From Paraspadella gotoi (Eukaryota; Chaetognatha): a stretch of DNA of 64,000 nt. The position numbers and the translations under genes are program-made. Positions 44,406 through 63,375 of the stretch are shown here, one piece after another (positions within the stretch are counted from its first letter, which is position 1; the number at the start of each line of letters is the position of its first letter). The stretch is taken from assembly GCA_051294375.1 (NCBI GenBank), contig CM119264.1:17186278-17250277 (forward strand), in the 5' to 3' direction. The notes beneath the pieces were generated by a model. It saw only the letters and a program-made list of their open reading frames with translations. It was not told where the DNA came from and made no database searches.

Positions 44406-44443
44406 AAAATAGATTCATAAAACAAGAACGGTAATTCCAATGT

Positions 44444-44622
44444 GTTGCGCCGCAGTAACTTTTTTCACATAATATGATATGACATAAAATGATATGACTA
44501 AAAACTTTATTTGCCCGTGTATGACATGCACTGCATCAAAATTACGTCGGACGGACCGACCAACTGACTGACCGACCGAAAAGTGACTTATAGAGTTGCT
44601 GCGCGAGTCCTCGCGGCGCAAC
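44444..44622. mobile_element. MITE-like element, copy 2
   Basis: Perfect 10-bp inverted ends GTTGCGCCGC and GCGGCGCAAC enclose 160 bases. Included are TGACATGCACTGCATCAAAA and CCGACCAACTGACTGACCGA, both shared with copy 1 at 18903-19266. No coding capacity. Confidence 0.65.
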
Positions 44623-44698
44623 TAAAAAGATAAGGAGGAAGAAAGGGAGCGATGTTGTCGACATAGGAGAAGAAAAAAAAAGGTTTGAAAAAGAAGAG

Positions 44699-44705
<7 letters not shown>

Positions 44706-44744
<39 letters not shown>
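44706..44744. repeat. (AG)n microsatellite
   Basis: Uninterrupted AG run. Confidence 0.95.
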
Positions 44745-44747
<3 letters not shown>

Positions 44748-44749
44748 TA

Positions 44750-45779
44750 TGCGAAAGCGAAGGCTGGAAAACGAATCGTATTCATGAGAGGAAAAGGAAA
44801 GAACCGGAAAATTATTAAAATTTTGTTGAAAATTTTAAAAATTTTATGTTTAATTATAATCTATACCATACAATAAGTTAGGTTTTCAAATAATTTCGAT
44901 TTATTTGTCGGAATCTTTTTGAATTTTTGTCGGGTGATCCTGAAAATAAAATTGAATTCAATTCACGTCAATAGATCTTTTGGGGCTATTTTTTCTTAAT
45001 TTTAATCGTTAATATCAGTGTATTATTTTTAATACGAAATACGAATTCATCATCGAGTCGATCTCGACTCGGGCGAATCTCAGGTAATGAATAAATCGGG
45101 GGAACTCATGAATCTTGGGCCAAATTCGCCATGAATCCACTGATGACGCAAGGGAGACATTTTGAGGTTACGACGTGAACGACGACGACGACGACGACGA
45201 CCACAACGACGACGATGAAGTCGACGATGACGACGTTGCCATGGTTGCCAGTCCCATGGGCGCGTCCACGCGGATTCGCGGTACCGAGGAAAGGATTTTC
45301 ACGCTTCGTGGCATCAGACGAGAGAGATGAGAGAGAGAGAAGAGAGATGAGAGAGATGAGAGAGACTGAGAGAGAGTAGCAGAGCGAGAGAGAGGTTGGG
45401 GAGGGGACGGGAGAAAGAAAGAAGGAAGAGAGAGAATCAGGGGCGTAGAGCATGATAGAATAAAAACGGAATTCATCTGTTTTATATGTTTATTTTTTAT
45501 TGTCTTTCTTTGATTGTACTTTTGTTTTTGATGTTTCTTCAATTTTTTATATTCTATTAATATCAACTGATATATATAAATTTTTGAATTAATTGCTTTT
45601 AAATAAAACACCATTTTTTAGAAAATTACGTACAGACTCTGCAAAATAACTATTTGTAATATCCCCACACGGCATATTTTTTGTTAACGGCTCCATTGCC
45701 TCATTATTATCGGACTCTGATTAGCCAACCGTGTTACGCTCGGTATGTGATTGGAAGAGGCGTTTAAACGACACCTTTC

Positions 45780-45812
<33 letters not shown>

Positions 45813-46128
45813 GACGAGGTGCTGAAAATGTTGTCCTTGGTAATGGCGCGCATCCATTATTTTGCTCGACGCGGTGAGTCAGATAGTTTGTGAATATAAA
45901 AGAAAGAATTGTCGAAAAAATGTATGAAAATAAATAAAGAAAAGAATATAAAGAAATAAAAATGAAAGAGATAAAGATAGAAAAAGATTAAAAAAAGACA
46001 GACAGAAAGAGAGAAAGAGAGAGAAAACGTCGCTGTTGTTGGGGATCCCCTTCGTCACGATCCTCGCATTCGACTTTCTTTGTTGATATTCATGAGATGA
46101 GGCTTTTTGTGGAGAGAGAGAGAGGAGA

Positions 46129-46162
<34 letters not shown>

Positions 46163-46620
46163 GACGTACAAAGAGGAAGAACGAAGAATGTTATTTTGAC
46201 GACAAAAGAAATACTTGATAATGACAAAAGAAGGAATAAATTAGACGACAACGAAAGCTTCCAATAAAAAACATAAAAGGGAGAGAGGGGGGAGAGGAGG
46301 GAGAGGCAGAAAAAGACAATCATCGTCCTATTTTTGATCTCCTTCGGTCAAAGTGATGAATGATTCCACTATCTTATTTATAAAAAAATATTACTTCTGA
46401 ATCTTAGTGATTGACCTGTATTTTTAATATCCATATCTCTCCTTGAAATAAAATTTTCATTGAGTAAAAACTTTTTTTGGAAGATTCAATTTGAGAACTA
46501 TTCTCAGTTAAGTTGATAGTTTAGGATCGTTTTTGAGAGAGCAAATCTTAAAGATTAGTCACATAGAGGACTCTTAGGTTGAGCTCACCTCCATTCCAGA
46601 GTCATTTCTCACACCGCAAT
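44750..46620. other. Stretch with simple repeats, no supported gene
   Basis: (ACG)n at 45181-45201, AG tracts near 45324-45395, 45780-45815 and 46111-46160, AT-rich sequence between. Confidence 0.45.
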
Positions 46621-46673
46621 ATCTCCGATGCCATCACCAACCTCACCACAGTCACCATCCCAATCGCCTTCTT

Positions 46674-47104
46674 CAGACACCCGAAAAAAAAACCGCCAAA
46701 AACATTCGCGATTTGAATTCCGTTTCAAGGCCTCTTGGTTCCCGCGTTCGCCCCATCAGGACTCCCTGTCTTCGCCTTCAACGTCCGCAGCCTCCCTCTT
46801 TGGAGGACCTCCACTCCCTCATCTCTTCGCACAACAAAGCCCCTCCCTTCCCCCTCATCCGCCCCCCCCTCTTCCATCCCTTTCGTCCTTCCGAACAACT
46901 TTGGATTTCGTCACCGTCATCGTCACCCCGAGCCTGACCTCGGGTTAGGAATCCAGAAACAAACTCGTTTAACGATTCCATTTTAGGAATCCTGACCCGC
47001 ACCCCGAGATCGGGAATGATCGCGACGAACGAGAAGACGACGAAAACGACGACGACGATGACAACGATGTTGAGGACGATAAAGGGCTATGGGGAAGAAA
47101 TTAA
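46674..47104 (+). CDS. Candidate two-exon fragment, acidic C-terminus
   Basis: After a good acceptor (CCTTCTTCAG, 46664-46673) a phase-0 frame reads TPEKKTAKNIRDLNSVSRPL, then Pro/Leu-rich sequence with SLEDLHSLISSHNKAPPFPL, to a TGA near 46937. A second exon after TTTTAG (46987) reads NPDPHPEIGNDRDERED, then an Asp-rich run and VEDDKGLWGRN, to TAA at 47102-47104. Both halves look coding in composition. The donor linking them is unclear: GTCACC sites in the right phase are weak. No family recognised. Confidence 0.3.
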
Positions 47105-47419
47105 CAGAAGTGACAGATCACTTACTGATCACATAAGATCATATAAAATCACAAATCAAATGGATAATATTTATATTGGTTGTACGGATTTAATTAAAAT
47201 TATTTTTCGCTTAAAACAAGACCTTCCATTTTTTATATTTGATAGTCTAGATCAAACATTAGATTTAACAATTGTTTGCGTTTTACAAATCATTGTTTTA
47301 TTTTCGTTGTCTTCCTCGTCGTCGTGATCGACGTCGTCGTCGTCGTCACGGGCGATAAAAGAATCGGGAACAGACGCTTTCCTATCGCTTCACTTCCGTC
47401 ACACTGCAGTTAGAGCAAA

Positions 47420-47880
47420 TAAAGGTTTCAATAATTTTCATATAATTTTTTTTATAAATTTATCAATAATAAGTTTTAAAAACTAAAAAATAATAATTTA
47501 TTTATATAATACAATACAAACTTTTTAAAATTAAGTTTTAAACAGTTTAAAAGATGTGAGATACATAAATTTTTTTTATTATTGATGTATTCCAAACATT
47601 ATATGACAACATTTGATTATATATTTTATATTAAGTTTAAAAAAAATCTATATAAATAAAAGAAGAATATATTTTTAAAAATATATAAAATATAAGAGAA
47701 ATATAGTATTTAAAATAAATTAAAAAATAATTTAAAAAAATAAAAATTTCAAAAAGTATATCAAAAAAACTTTATAGCTTCATACATAAAATAAACGCTT
47801 TATGAATATAAAAATCTGTCAAAAATATTTTTAAAAAACTTAAATAAAAAATAAAAACGGTTTATTTTTAAACTTAATCG
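47420..47880. other. Extremely AT-rich block
   Basis: About 460 bases of A/T runs and TATAAA-like words with almost no G or C. No ORF or repeat unit seen. Confidence 0.6.
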
Positions 47881-48778
47881 ATCCAAATAGAGCTTAAAAC
47901 GCAGAGTGCGACGTATTTGCATCACTTTTCCGCCTCCGTTGCTTCTGTTGACGTTTTGCCCCCGCGACTTTCGAGGGAAAGAAAAAAAAAAAGGAAGACT
48001 CGAGAGTCGAAACAAAACCCCGAGTCGCAACCTGAGGAGGGTGGAGATCATGGGGATTGAGTTGGATCGGTCTGAGGGACAGGGATAGAGACGGAATGTT
48101 CCTCGTGGCGGGGATATAGGTGGATTGGTCTCTGGGGCTCTGATACAGACGGAATATTGTTAGTGCTTTGGTTAGAGCTGGAATGTTATTTGTTGTTCAA
48201 AGTCCGTCATGGTGGATAAGAATAATTAAAATACTTTAAAAATTGAGATTACAAAATTTAAGTAGGTTAAAATATGGTTCAACTTGAAATGATCCTCTTG
48301 ACGGGGCGGGTGTGAAGGTCTTAGATTAGGAACTGATGGAGGAGAAATAATTTCAAACAGCAAATGTAGAATACATTAAAATTTGCAACAAATTAAAAAT
48401 ATCCCCTTTCGCATTCATACCAACAAAACTGTAGCCGCAACAAAAAAAATTCATCTTCCTCTTCCCCGTTTCATTTCTTACTCCCTTCATTATCCTCTTC
48501 CTCCCATTGGTCGCGATTTCCGAATCCAAACCCCTTATTATTCTGCTCATTTTCTCACTGATCCGATAATAAGTTAACATTATGATAATTACGGAACCTT
48601 AGCAGTAAAAAAAAAAAATCGCTTCGGTCTCCTTTCTTCTTTTACTTTCTTTCTCGCGTTCTCTTTATTTTTTTTTTTCGTTTTTTCCTTTCTACTCGGT
48701 TCTTTTCTTTTCTTTGTTATAATTTTCTTTCTTCTGATGCTTTCTTCGACTCTCATTAGTATCCGGTCTCTCCTACTC

Positions 48779-50290
<1,512 letters not shown>

Positions 50291-50293
50291 AAA

Positions 50294-50342
<49 letters not shown>
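50294..50342. repeat. (ACG)n microsatellite
   Basis: Sixteen ACG units. Confidence 0.97.
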
Positions 50343-50669
50343 AGAGGATCTTGAATTTGGAACGAAGTCGATTTTTTTTTGTCGAGTCGGTCAGAAAGGA
50401 TTGAGGAATGAGGGGAGATGAAAGAGAGAAAGCAAAGCGTCTCTTCTGCGAGAGGTTCGCCGAAGAAGAATTATTTTGCCATTTATGACGATAAAAAACG
50501 GAGATAGTAGGACGAATGAACGACAATGGTTGGCGGGAAAATCTACAAAGTGTAACGATTGAGGCTTTCAATAGTTTTGTCTCATCTTTTATTTTTTGAG
50601 TAAATGAATCTAGACTCACGAAATATCCTGCCTTCTTTCTCTCTCCTTTTCTCCTTTCCTCCTCCTCTT

Positions 50670-50739
50670 TCTCTCTGTCTCTCTCTCTCTCTCTCTTGCT
50701 CTCAACCGCTGCCACGCCCTCCCGCGGGACATAGAAAAG

Positions 50740-50835
<96 letters not shown>

Positions 50836-51195
50836 AAGACGAGTAGAAGGAGAGGACCGCCAGGAGAGAGAGAGAGAGAGAGAGAGAGAGGACGAAGAGA
50901 GAGAGCAACGAGAAGAAGCTTGCAAAATGATACCGGGTGGAAATTATGCATGGAAGTGAGAGAAAATTATGGCGGAGCAAATGGAGTCGCAACGTCCATC
51001 TTTGCCTTCCCTTCCTTTGTATTTACCAATTTTTGTCGCTGTAATCTTTATTCGTTTCAAGTTTTTGCAGCGCTTTTTCAGGATTTCTAGTAAAACATAT
51101 GAAGAGTTCTTTTTGATATTTAAAATCTTTGTTAAAGGAAAATAATCTCGGCATATATATCCGTATTTGTTAATTATTTGTATTTTTTTCTCTCT

Positions 51196-51264
<69 letters not shown>

Positions 51265-51280
51265 TCTCTCTCTCTCTGTA
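50670..51280. repeat. Cluster of CT and AG microsatellites
   Basis: CT at about 50677-50697, AG at 50748-50832 and 50862-50890, CT at 51190-51275. AG and CT tracts in opposite orientation could pair as long hairpins. Confidence 0.9.
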
Positions 51281-51749
51281 TATTTCGCCCTAATAGAATC
51301 CGCCTCATGGCACACCAATCGGGGCTACAACCGTCATCACACCGCACACAATGGTCTTATCACATCAACACTCACCTTTATCTCCGCCGCGATCGCCGAC
51401 CTTTCCTGCGGATCTGCAAAGACTAAGCGGCTTATCTGATCATCCCTTCGACCGCTGGAATGTTTTCGTTTTGTTAAAACGCGATGAAACCCAAGATAAG
51501 TTCCTGTCAGCTTTTTTATGTCATTGGTGTATGAAACAGTAGCCTACCGAAATTTATGAATCGTTATTCGTCAAGTAATGACTAAATGGGTGTTCATTGG
51601 TTAAGAATTTCACTATGACAATAAAAGTGCCCCTGTTTTCGTCTCTATGCACCATTTTGCAGTATCCTGTATAGGTATCCTGTATCCTGTATAGGTATGT
51701 ACACAATTATTTGCTTAATCGACAAAATTGATAAATATCGCGTGATCAN

Positions 51750-51887
51750 NNNNNNNNNNNNNNNNNNNNNNNNNNNNNNNNNNNNNNNNNNNNNNNNNNN
51801 NNNNNNNNNNNNNNNNNNNNNNNNNNNNNNNNNNNNNNNNNNNNNNNNNNNNNNNNNNNNNNNNNNNNNNNNNNNNNNNNNNNNNNN
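51750..51887. other. Assembly gap, 138 N
   Basis: Followed directly by an AG run (51888-51914), so the gap was probably caused by the microsatellite. Confidence 0.95.
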
Positions 51888-51914
51888 GAGAGAGAGAGAG
51901 AGAGAGAGAGAGAG

Positions 51915-52820
51915 TTATTTTTGGCTAAATCCGCTGAACTCGGGTTAATTGGCACCGAAAAGGCCGTCAGCGACGACAACTCGTGTAAGGGGGGGACGTA
52001 ATTACTCTATCGTTACAAAACCCTAACAAAACGGAACACAAAACGCGGAAAGGAAAAGGGAAGAGAGAAAATGAAAAAGGTTCCGTTGGGACTGAAAGTT
52101 GATCGTCGGACGATGGATTTCGATTTTTAGACATTTGACAGTCGAAGAAGAGAACAAGGATGAAGTCGGTCGGAAATTCACCGGAATTTCACCGGAAATT
52201 CACGGGAAATAATGAATAAGGGGCGGATAGAATTTAACTTGAGAGAAGAGAAGAAGTTTGTTCCTAACTCTGCTAGCTCTTACTATTTAATTTCGAAAAC
52301 GCTACACTAAAAATGACTTTTCCGCTTACGAATTTTTTTTATAAATCACGACCCAATGAGTCGAAGGGAGTGGTAGAGTGAAAAGCGACCCGCGGTTTCA
52401 GAGAGAAAGCAGACGGTCATTTCGAGATGAAATACTGACATTTTTGTTATTTTTCGCGACAATGTCAACGAGGGGGTTCTACCGTGAGAAAAAGTAAACA
52501 CTGAGGTTATATGACTGCAGCAATTGGAGCGCGAAGTGTGTTGTAGAAACAGGACATATTGATTTATCCAATTTTTTTTTTAAAGATTAATTTACTTAAG
52601 AGCGACGTTATTAAACAATAGTTAATAGATTTTACTGTCAGCGTTGAGTAAGATAGTCTTTTTTTAGATTAATATATTTTTTTTATATGAAAAACTAAAA
52701 CGTAAGATGCCTTATCGAGTATCGACACCGACGAACATTCGCGACTCATTTTTTTTTCATAAATAATCTATGAGGCAACTAAGTTCCTACACGAGTGCGT
52801 CCCTCGAAAGTGGGATAAAA
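51915..52820. other. Stretch without a supported gene
   Basis: Mixed composition, homopolymer runs, no convincing exon. Confidence 0.4.
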
Positions 52821-52831
52821 GTGCGACGAAA

Positions 52832-53161
52832 GTGGGACAAAATGGGCTGCGGGGTTCACGGCTCGTTAGTAGGTACGAGACGCTGACAGGGAAGTTGAGA
52901 AAGGAGGAGGAGGAGGAGGATGAGAAGGGGAGGGGGCATTGGATGGGATGGTGGGGGGGGGAGGAGTCAACGCGGTTTCGCTTCGTCGCGACGGAATATT
53001 CCAACTCGAACATCTTTTCGCTCGCGGAGGAGACGACGTCTTCTCCGCGGGACGTCGAGGTTATGATGAGTTCGCTCGACGGCGACGACGACGACGACGA
53101 CGACGAGGACGACGACGACGACGACGGGGGGCATCGAGATGAGGTGGAGGGAGTTGAATGA
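52832..53161 (+). CDS. Candidate ORF with poly-Asp tract
   Basis: A 109-codon frame starts at ATG 52832. Residues 46-80 read STRFRFVATEYSNSNIFSLA and SSPRDVEVMMSSLDG with GC-ending codons. An Asp run coded by (GAC)n (53083-53126) and DEVEGVE then TGA follow. A second plus frame reads VNAVSLRRDGIFQLEHLFAR and is equally open, so the true frame, if any, is uncertain. No family recognised. Confidence 0.25.
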   Translation: MGQNGLRGSRLVSRYETLTGKLRKEEEEEDEKGRGHWMGWWGGEESTRFRFVATEYSNSNIFSLAEETTSSPRDVEVMMSSLDGDDDDDDDEDDDDDDGGHRDEVEGVE

Positions 53162-53174
53162 GGTTAGTCTCAAC

Positions 53175-54300
53175 GGGGGGTGTTGGAGGGGGGGGTTTAG
53201 AAGAAGAAGAGGGGGTTTTAACTATTATCTTTTTTTAATTTAGTTTCTGTTAAATCTGTCGAATGAGGCTCGAATTTGTTTGTTAGTAATATCTAGTTAT
53301 CTTTGATAAAAACGCGAAAATATTATCAGTGCGCACTCACTTAAATTATGGGATACAGGACTTCGATCTGGGTTGAAAGTTACCTTATCACTTAATAAAT
53401 TCAATTTTCATGACGGTTTTTGGAGTTTTTGATTGTAATTTATTCGGTGCTGTATCAACAAACTATAATCAATTATAATTTCACAAACGAACAAATTTAA
53501 ATGAAATCCACTACAAGTTAATTTTTTCGTCAATTTTTTCGAAAATCTCTCCGAAAGGTTCCTTGAGATTGTTATTAAATTCACACCATACTCTGTAACT
53601 ATGTACTCTCTGTTGCCTTCACACACCTTATGCCCCCCAGCCCCCACACCTCTCTCTTCCCGATTCGCCTGACTCTGCGAAGTTATTAACTCGAGTGGTT
53701 CCCCGCTGTCTTCCTCTCTATTGCCTAATCCTCGCCTCATAAAAGAGGACAGAATCTCATATCCGACCCCAATCTTTTCTTCCTCCCCAACTCTCCTCCT
53801 CTTCCAGTTACATCCCTGCCTCGCCATTCTCGTCTACTCGTTATATCAGTTTTTCATACTTGTTCTCTATCAATCTATGCTTCAGTGTGAAAAACTCTCT
53901 CCTTACTCTACATTCATGTCTATTCATACCAGATCTTAACTCTAAAATCTACATTGCACTCTCAGTGGACTCTATTGCTATGACTGATGATACTTTTTAC
54001 ATTTCTCTACAGCTCATCCATCTGTTTCATCTTTCATGCCTCTTTAATCACCAATTTATCAAGTCTCTCCAAGGTTTTGCTTTAATTCTCCCCTGGATTA
54101 AAAACCTCAAGATATTCGATCGTCTTCTGTTGAAACCTACTCATCAACCGACCACAATTCCTCGCGACCATCACCCTTCGCCATAAATAGCCCATTTCCC
54201 TCCATCGGTCTCGATGAGCGCCGAACGCGTAACCGGTAAACTTGTCATCAGTTAACGACTTCGCAGTTACGCGAATCGGAATCGACGCCCGAACGCGATG
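53175..54300. other. Stretch without a supported gene
   Basis: AT-rich, then pyrimidine-rich sequence (53620-54180) with open but low-information frames. Confidence 0.4.
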
Positions 54301-54302
54301 AC

Positions 54303-54451
54303 TCAGGCGATTTGGGATCCAAAGCGGTCGGGATGAGATTTCGGTCTCTGTGGTCCATCGAAGTCCGTGACGTCGTAGATGATATCTTCGTCATTCACGT
54401 CAGCATCGTCGTCGTCGCTCAAGTTCACGTCTTCGACCGCCGTCACGCCCG
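54303..54451 (-). CDS. Candidate terminal exon, acidic
   Basis: A minus-strand frame, open from after a TAA at 54452-54454, reads VEDVNLSDDDDADVNDEDII, then YDVTDFDGPQRPKSHPDRFG and SQIA, ending at TGA 54303-54305. The sequence is GC-rich and looks coding. No pyrimidine tract precedes a usable AG (the best is TCGAAG near 54435), so the 5' boundary is unclear. Confidence 0.3.
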
Positions 54452-54617
54452 TTTAGCGTTCAGCGCGTGACGTAAAACCTAAAGCGCCTCACTGCCGACG
54501 CGTTCACGCCCGTCATCGGACGGAGGGATGGGCGGTTACGGGGGGACGTGGAAAAAAGAAGGGCGAAATAGAGGGAGAAGTCAGGTGGGCCAAAAGCGGT
54601 TGGAGATACTAATGAGA

Positions 54618-54624
<7 letters not shown>

Positions 54625-54689
<65 letters not shown>

Positions 54690-54690
54690 C
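54625..54690. repeat. (AG)n microsatellite
   Basis: AG run with one AA interruption. Confidence 0.95.
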
Positions 54691-54699
54691 GAATCACCG

Positions 54700-55233
54700 C
54701 AAAGCTTTCGACGCTTGGTAGGGGTCAGCACAGAAAGGTAGTGAATCTATCTCCTTGGATCGCCCAAGTTTATATCTTCTATCTTGATTTAGATTATAGA
54801 AACAAATTATTCACGAAGAGTCGAATTCGAAACCAACCTCCTTCAAAATTTCAAATTCAAATTTAATTAAAGCTATACAAGAAACTTGTCATTTTTAGTT
54901 AAAAGATTGGAGACAACAAAATGGTGTCGTCAATGACTAAAAGTCGACGACAACAGGGATGAGGAAGACAACGACAGCGACCATTGACGCCACGTGCGCC
55001 ATTCATTCGTTTTCTCGTGGCCTCTTTAGTTGAACGCCGCTCGTGGGACGGGGACCCTTATGGGCTCATATTTCACGGTGGGTCCTCGTTGGGCGGTCAT
55101 CGCAAGTCTACGTTTCTGTATCCGTGTCTCTTACTTATCCTTCTTGAGCACTATATCTTGTACTTATTCAGTCTCTCACTCTCTCTATCTCTTTTCGTTT
55201 TTCTCTCTAATCCTCTTTTGCCTATCCCTATCC

Positions 55234-55328
<95 letters not shown>

Positions 55329-56136
55329 CTCTCTCCGAAGTTTTATTCCGAAATCACCCACCATATTGAACTTAAAGGGCTCACCCAACGAAACTTACTG
55401 TACAACAAACAACAAACAAACAACAACAAACTGTATCGAATTAAAAAAAATTGGTTCGTGAGGGCGCATATCGGCACAGCGTTCTCGTCACCCTATCTAC
55501 ATCCCAAACGCTTCTCGAACGCCCTCACGCAATCTCGCGTCGGCCGCGCCTTCGTAAGAGTCGCACGCGTCGCGCGAGCTCCCTGTTCGGCGACGCACGT
55601 GTGGGCGACTGATTGCGATCGAGGATGTCCTTGTCGCCCAAACTGTGGGTATCATCTGCTCAAATATTGTGGAGCCGCAAAATTAGTTCTTCCACACCCC
55701 TCAACAATCCCCTCCTCAACAATCCCCCTCCTTGATTGGAATTCTTCTTTTCGTGGCATCAAGGCGGAAAACCGCCAAAATGGGCGCGAACTTGTTGTTT
55801 AGTTGGTTGGTTGGTAACGACTTTGATTTTTCGTTGAGTTGAGTCAAGATCAGAGAGGACAAAAAGATCGTCGTATGAAAATGGAAGGTAAAAATAACAT
55901 AAGGATAGGATAACAATAAGAAAGTGAAATAAGAACAGTAAATGTACATCAAATAGAAGTAGAACTTACTCCCAGCGCAGAAATAAGTAAGAGAGTTTTG
56001 AAACCAATAGTCAACAAACAGTTTTATATCCAGTCATTACCCACTAAAATCATTGAACAGCAAAATTGATTTTTTTTTACTAAAAGTAAAAATTAAGTAA
56101 AAATAAACTAAAAACGAACGAAATAACTGCTTAAAA
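54700..56136. other. Region upstream of the tubulin gene
   Basis: Contains (CT)n at 55231-55324 and a GC-rich patch at 55450-55650. No gene supported. No clear TATA box within 100 bases of the tubulin start. Confidence 0.4.
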
Positions 56137-60893
<4,757 letters not shown>

Positions 60894-61238
60894 TGAGGAG
60901 AGGGCGACATCTCATTCTAATTAGAAAACAAAAATGAAAAATAGCATACTATATAGAAAAATTATCGGTAGATGAAATGAAATGAAATTTGTGTGCTTAG
61001 ACCAAATATTATAGTAATTTAACACTGTGTCGTCTTAATTATTGTCTCTTTAGTCTTCTTTTTTTTGTAGAAACAGATACATGCAACGTTGGAGAGTTTA
61101 AATGAAATCTCAACCGTTATTGTCAAAAGGCAATCTCATAGCGACAATCATCCATGGGTTTCTCACCGCAGATTTTCGCGGCGTTCTCCATTTTTCTGAA
61201 TGGAAGTCTCTTCTCATCCCCGAAGCCACGTGCCTTCG

Positions 61239-61307
<69 letters not shown>
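61239..61307. repeat. (GTC)n microsatellite
   Basis: Twenty-three CGT/GTC units. Confidence 0.97.
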
Positions 61308-61719
61308 CTCGTGTTGGACGACGCAGGAATACTGATTGCTCTTCCTATCATCTTTGCCTCGGGGGGTCCAATTGAAGGCTGTGGGTGAGCGGGTCCCATT
61401 TAGAGTGGGGTCCGTATCACTTTAGGACATGAATTCGAAGGGTGGTGAGCGAAAGAATTAGGAAAAAATCCTCTTCATAACAATTCAATTAACATAAAGT
61501 TGTTTGACTCGAGACTTTAAATAATATTGGTTTCAAATAATATTAAATTAATATTTTAGACATTAAAAATCTAGGGCGTTATTATAATTTTAGGTGAGGT
61601 ATTCCTGCGATGGTTGCGCCCGTATGTCTTGAGAAACTCGGTATTTGCTCTGCCGTTGTTGGGTATCGTTCTGTGAAAAAAACCCAGCACCGCTTGCAAG
61701 GAAAAACACACACACACAC

Positions 61720-61720
<1 letters not shown>

Positions 61721-61787
<67 letters not shown>

Positions 61788-61790
61788 ATC
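61721..61790. repeat. (AG)n microsatellite, imperfect
   Basis: AG runs with AA interruptions, preceded by an (AC)n run at 61709-61720. Confidence 0.95.
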
Positions 61791-62319
61791 TCGTTTGGGG
61801 CCCCACGGGATTTTGGGTCGTTGGACATTTGAATAAAGTTATCCTCAATTAGAACCGCGATTCCCTTTCAAACTCTCGCCCACAGGGACCGCGGGCGATG
61901 CGCCGGTCTAAGCGGGCGTGCCGTGGCGTTTGTGGCGTTCTTGGCGTCCGTGGCGCGATTTCGATCGCGCAGGAATGCGAATCGAGAGAAAGGAAGGGAG
62001 AGGCGCTATCGTTTGCGAAGAGAAGACTAATAAAAGCGTTTGGTCTCGTCGCCCCGATTTGGACCAATTTTCCCCTTTAAACCAAAAATCTGCACTCTTC
62101 AAAACTTTTAACGTATATTTACTTAGTATATTATTTAGTCAATCGCAAAATGGATCATTCAACGACGTCGAACTAATTCAACCCAACCCAACTCAACCCC
62201 ATCTCTTAATCCGCCAACCAACGCCACACCTCGTAAATCGCGCCACGTTTTTGCGATTTCCGCCCACCGCAAACGAGATCGGAGGCGCCGAGAAGATAAT
62301 CACTTCCTCCGCGCTTGCA

Positions 62320-62424
<105 letters not shown>

Positions 62425-63254
62425 AAAATTATTAAAAAAATCGCATCAAGACTGTTGAATACTGAATTATATTTTTTTTTCAAAGTTGCTTCCTAATATT
62501 AAGATTTAAATCTGGAATTCATTTTCAAATTAAAAAATTATGAATCATATATTTTTTTAGTTGTGTTGAGTCGTTAGGAAAGTTAGATAGAAAAGTTTTG
62601 AAAAGTTACGAAAGTTCTACTTGCCAACCCCAAATTCCTTAGTTAATGTTCTATCTCTCATTCTATGGTTATCCGAAATTTGCAAATTAGTTTCGTCGCT
62701 TCGTTTCGCCCGTTTAACCGCAATTCGTCATTTGGCTCGCGTTGCGTCACGGAACGTGGGCGCGACAGAAATCTTTGACAAAAGACGTGTCGAAAATTGC
62801 GAAATGCCAGGTCTATTAAAAATTTGTCTTGATCGTAACTTGAGAATTCCCTCTTCTCAAAGTTAAAAGTGGATTCTGACAATTAGACGATTTAGAGAAA
62901 TAGTTCTTTGTTGTAGTTTGAAGTAGTTTTTTTGCATTGAATTTGAAACTAAAATTGATTAAAATTCTGCGCACTGTAGTTTCTGGTATGCAAGGTAAGA
63001 AAACAATTTTAACGTCATATCAAAACAAACAAAACAAAAAAAGGCAATGCTGCACTGCAAGATAATTCCCGGTAAAACTAGAGCGGCTCCAGCGCAATGA
63101 AAACTCCGGCAGAATGACGCGATGCAACTAAAACCGCAACAGAATTGAGGTTTGCAAAGAAGCAACGAGCCTTGCGAGGCGCAAATTAAAGAATCCTTTG
63201 CCGTTGGCCTCCAAAAACCAAAGTCCCTAATGATGCCGTTGTTCGGTGCCGCGG

Positions 63255-63375
63255 AAAGAAGCAGGAGATAGGAGCAGGGTGCTGAGGGTGGAAATGGGGC
63301 GTTTCATCAAAGCTGGAAAAAGTAGGGTAAAAGAAAGCAGGAGATAGGAGCAGGGTGCTGAGGGTGGAAGTGGCA
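63255..63375. repeat. Direct repeat, 35 bp, two copies
   Basis: GCAGGAGATAGGAGCAGGGT plus GCTGAGGGTGGAA occurs at about 63262 and 63336, period about 75. Confidence 0.9.

Noticed and set aside
43271-44418. 391-codon minus-strand ORF
   Set aside because: Pure Pro/Ser/Phe/Leu translation of a polypurine repeat, running into an N gap; no start, domain or codon signal.
54984-55802. 272-codon plus-strand ORF upstream of tubulin
   Set aside because: Half is a (CT)n run; the rest has no recognisable domain and no junctions.
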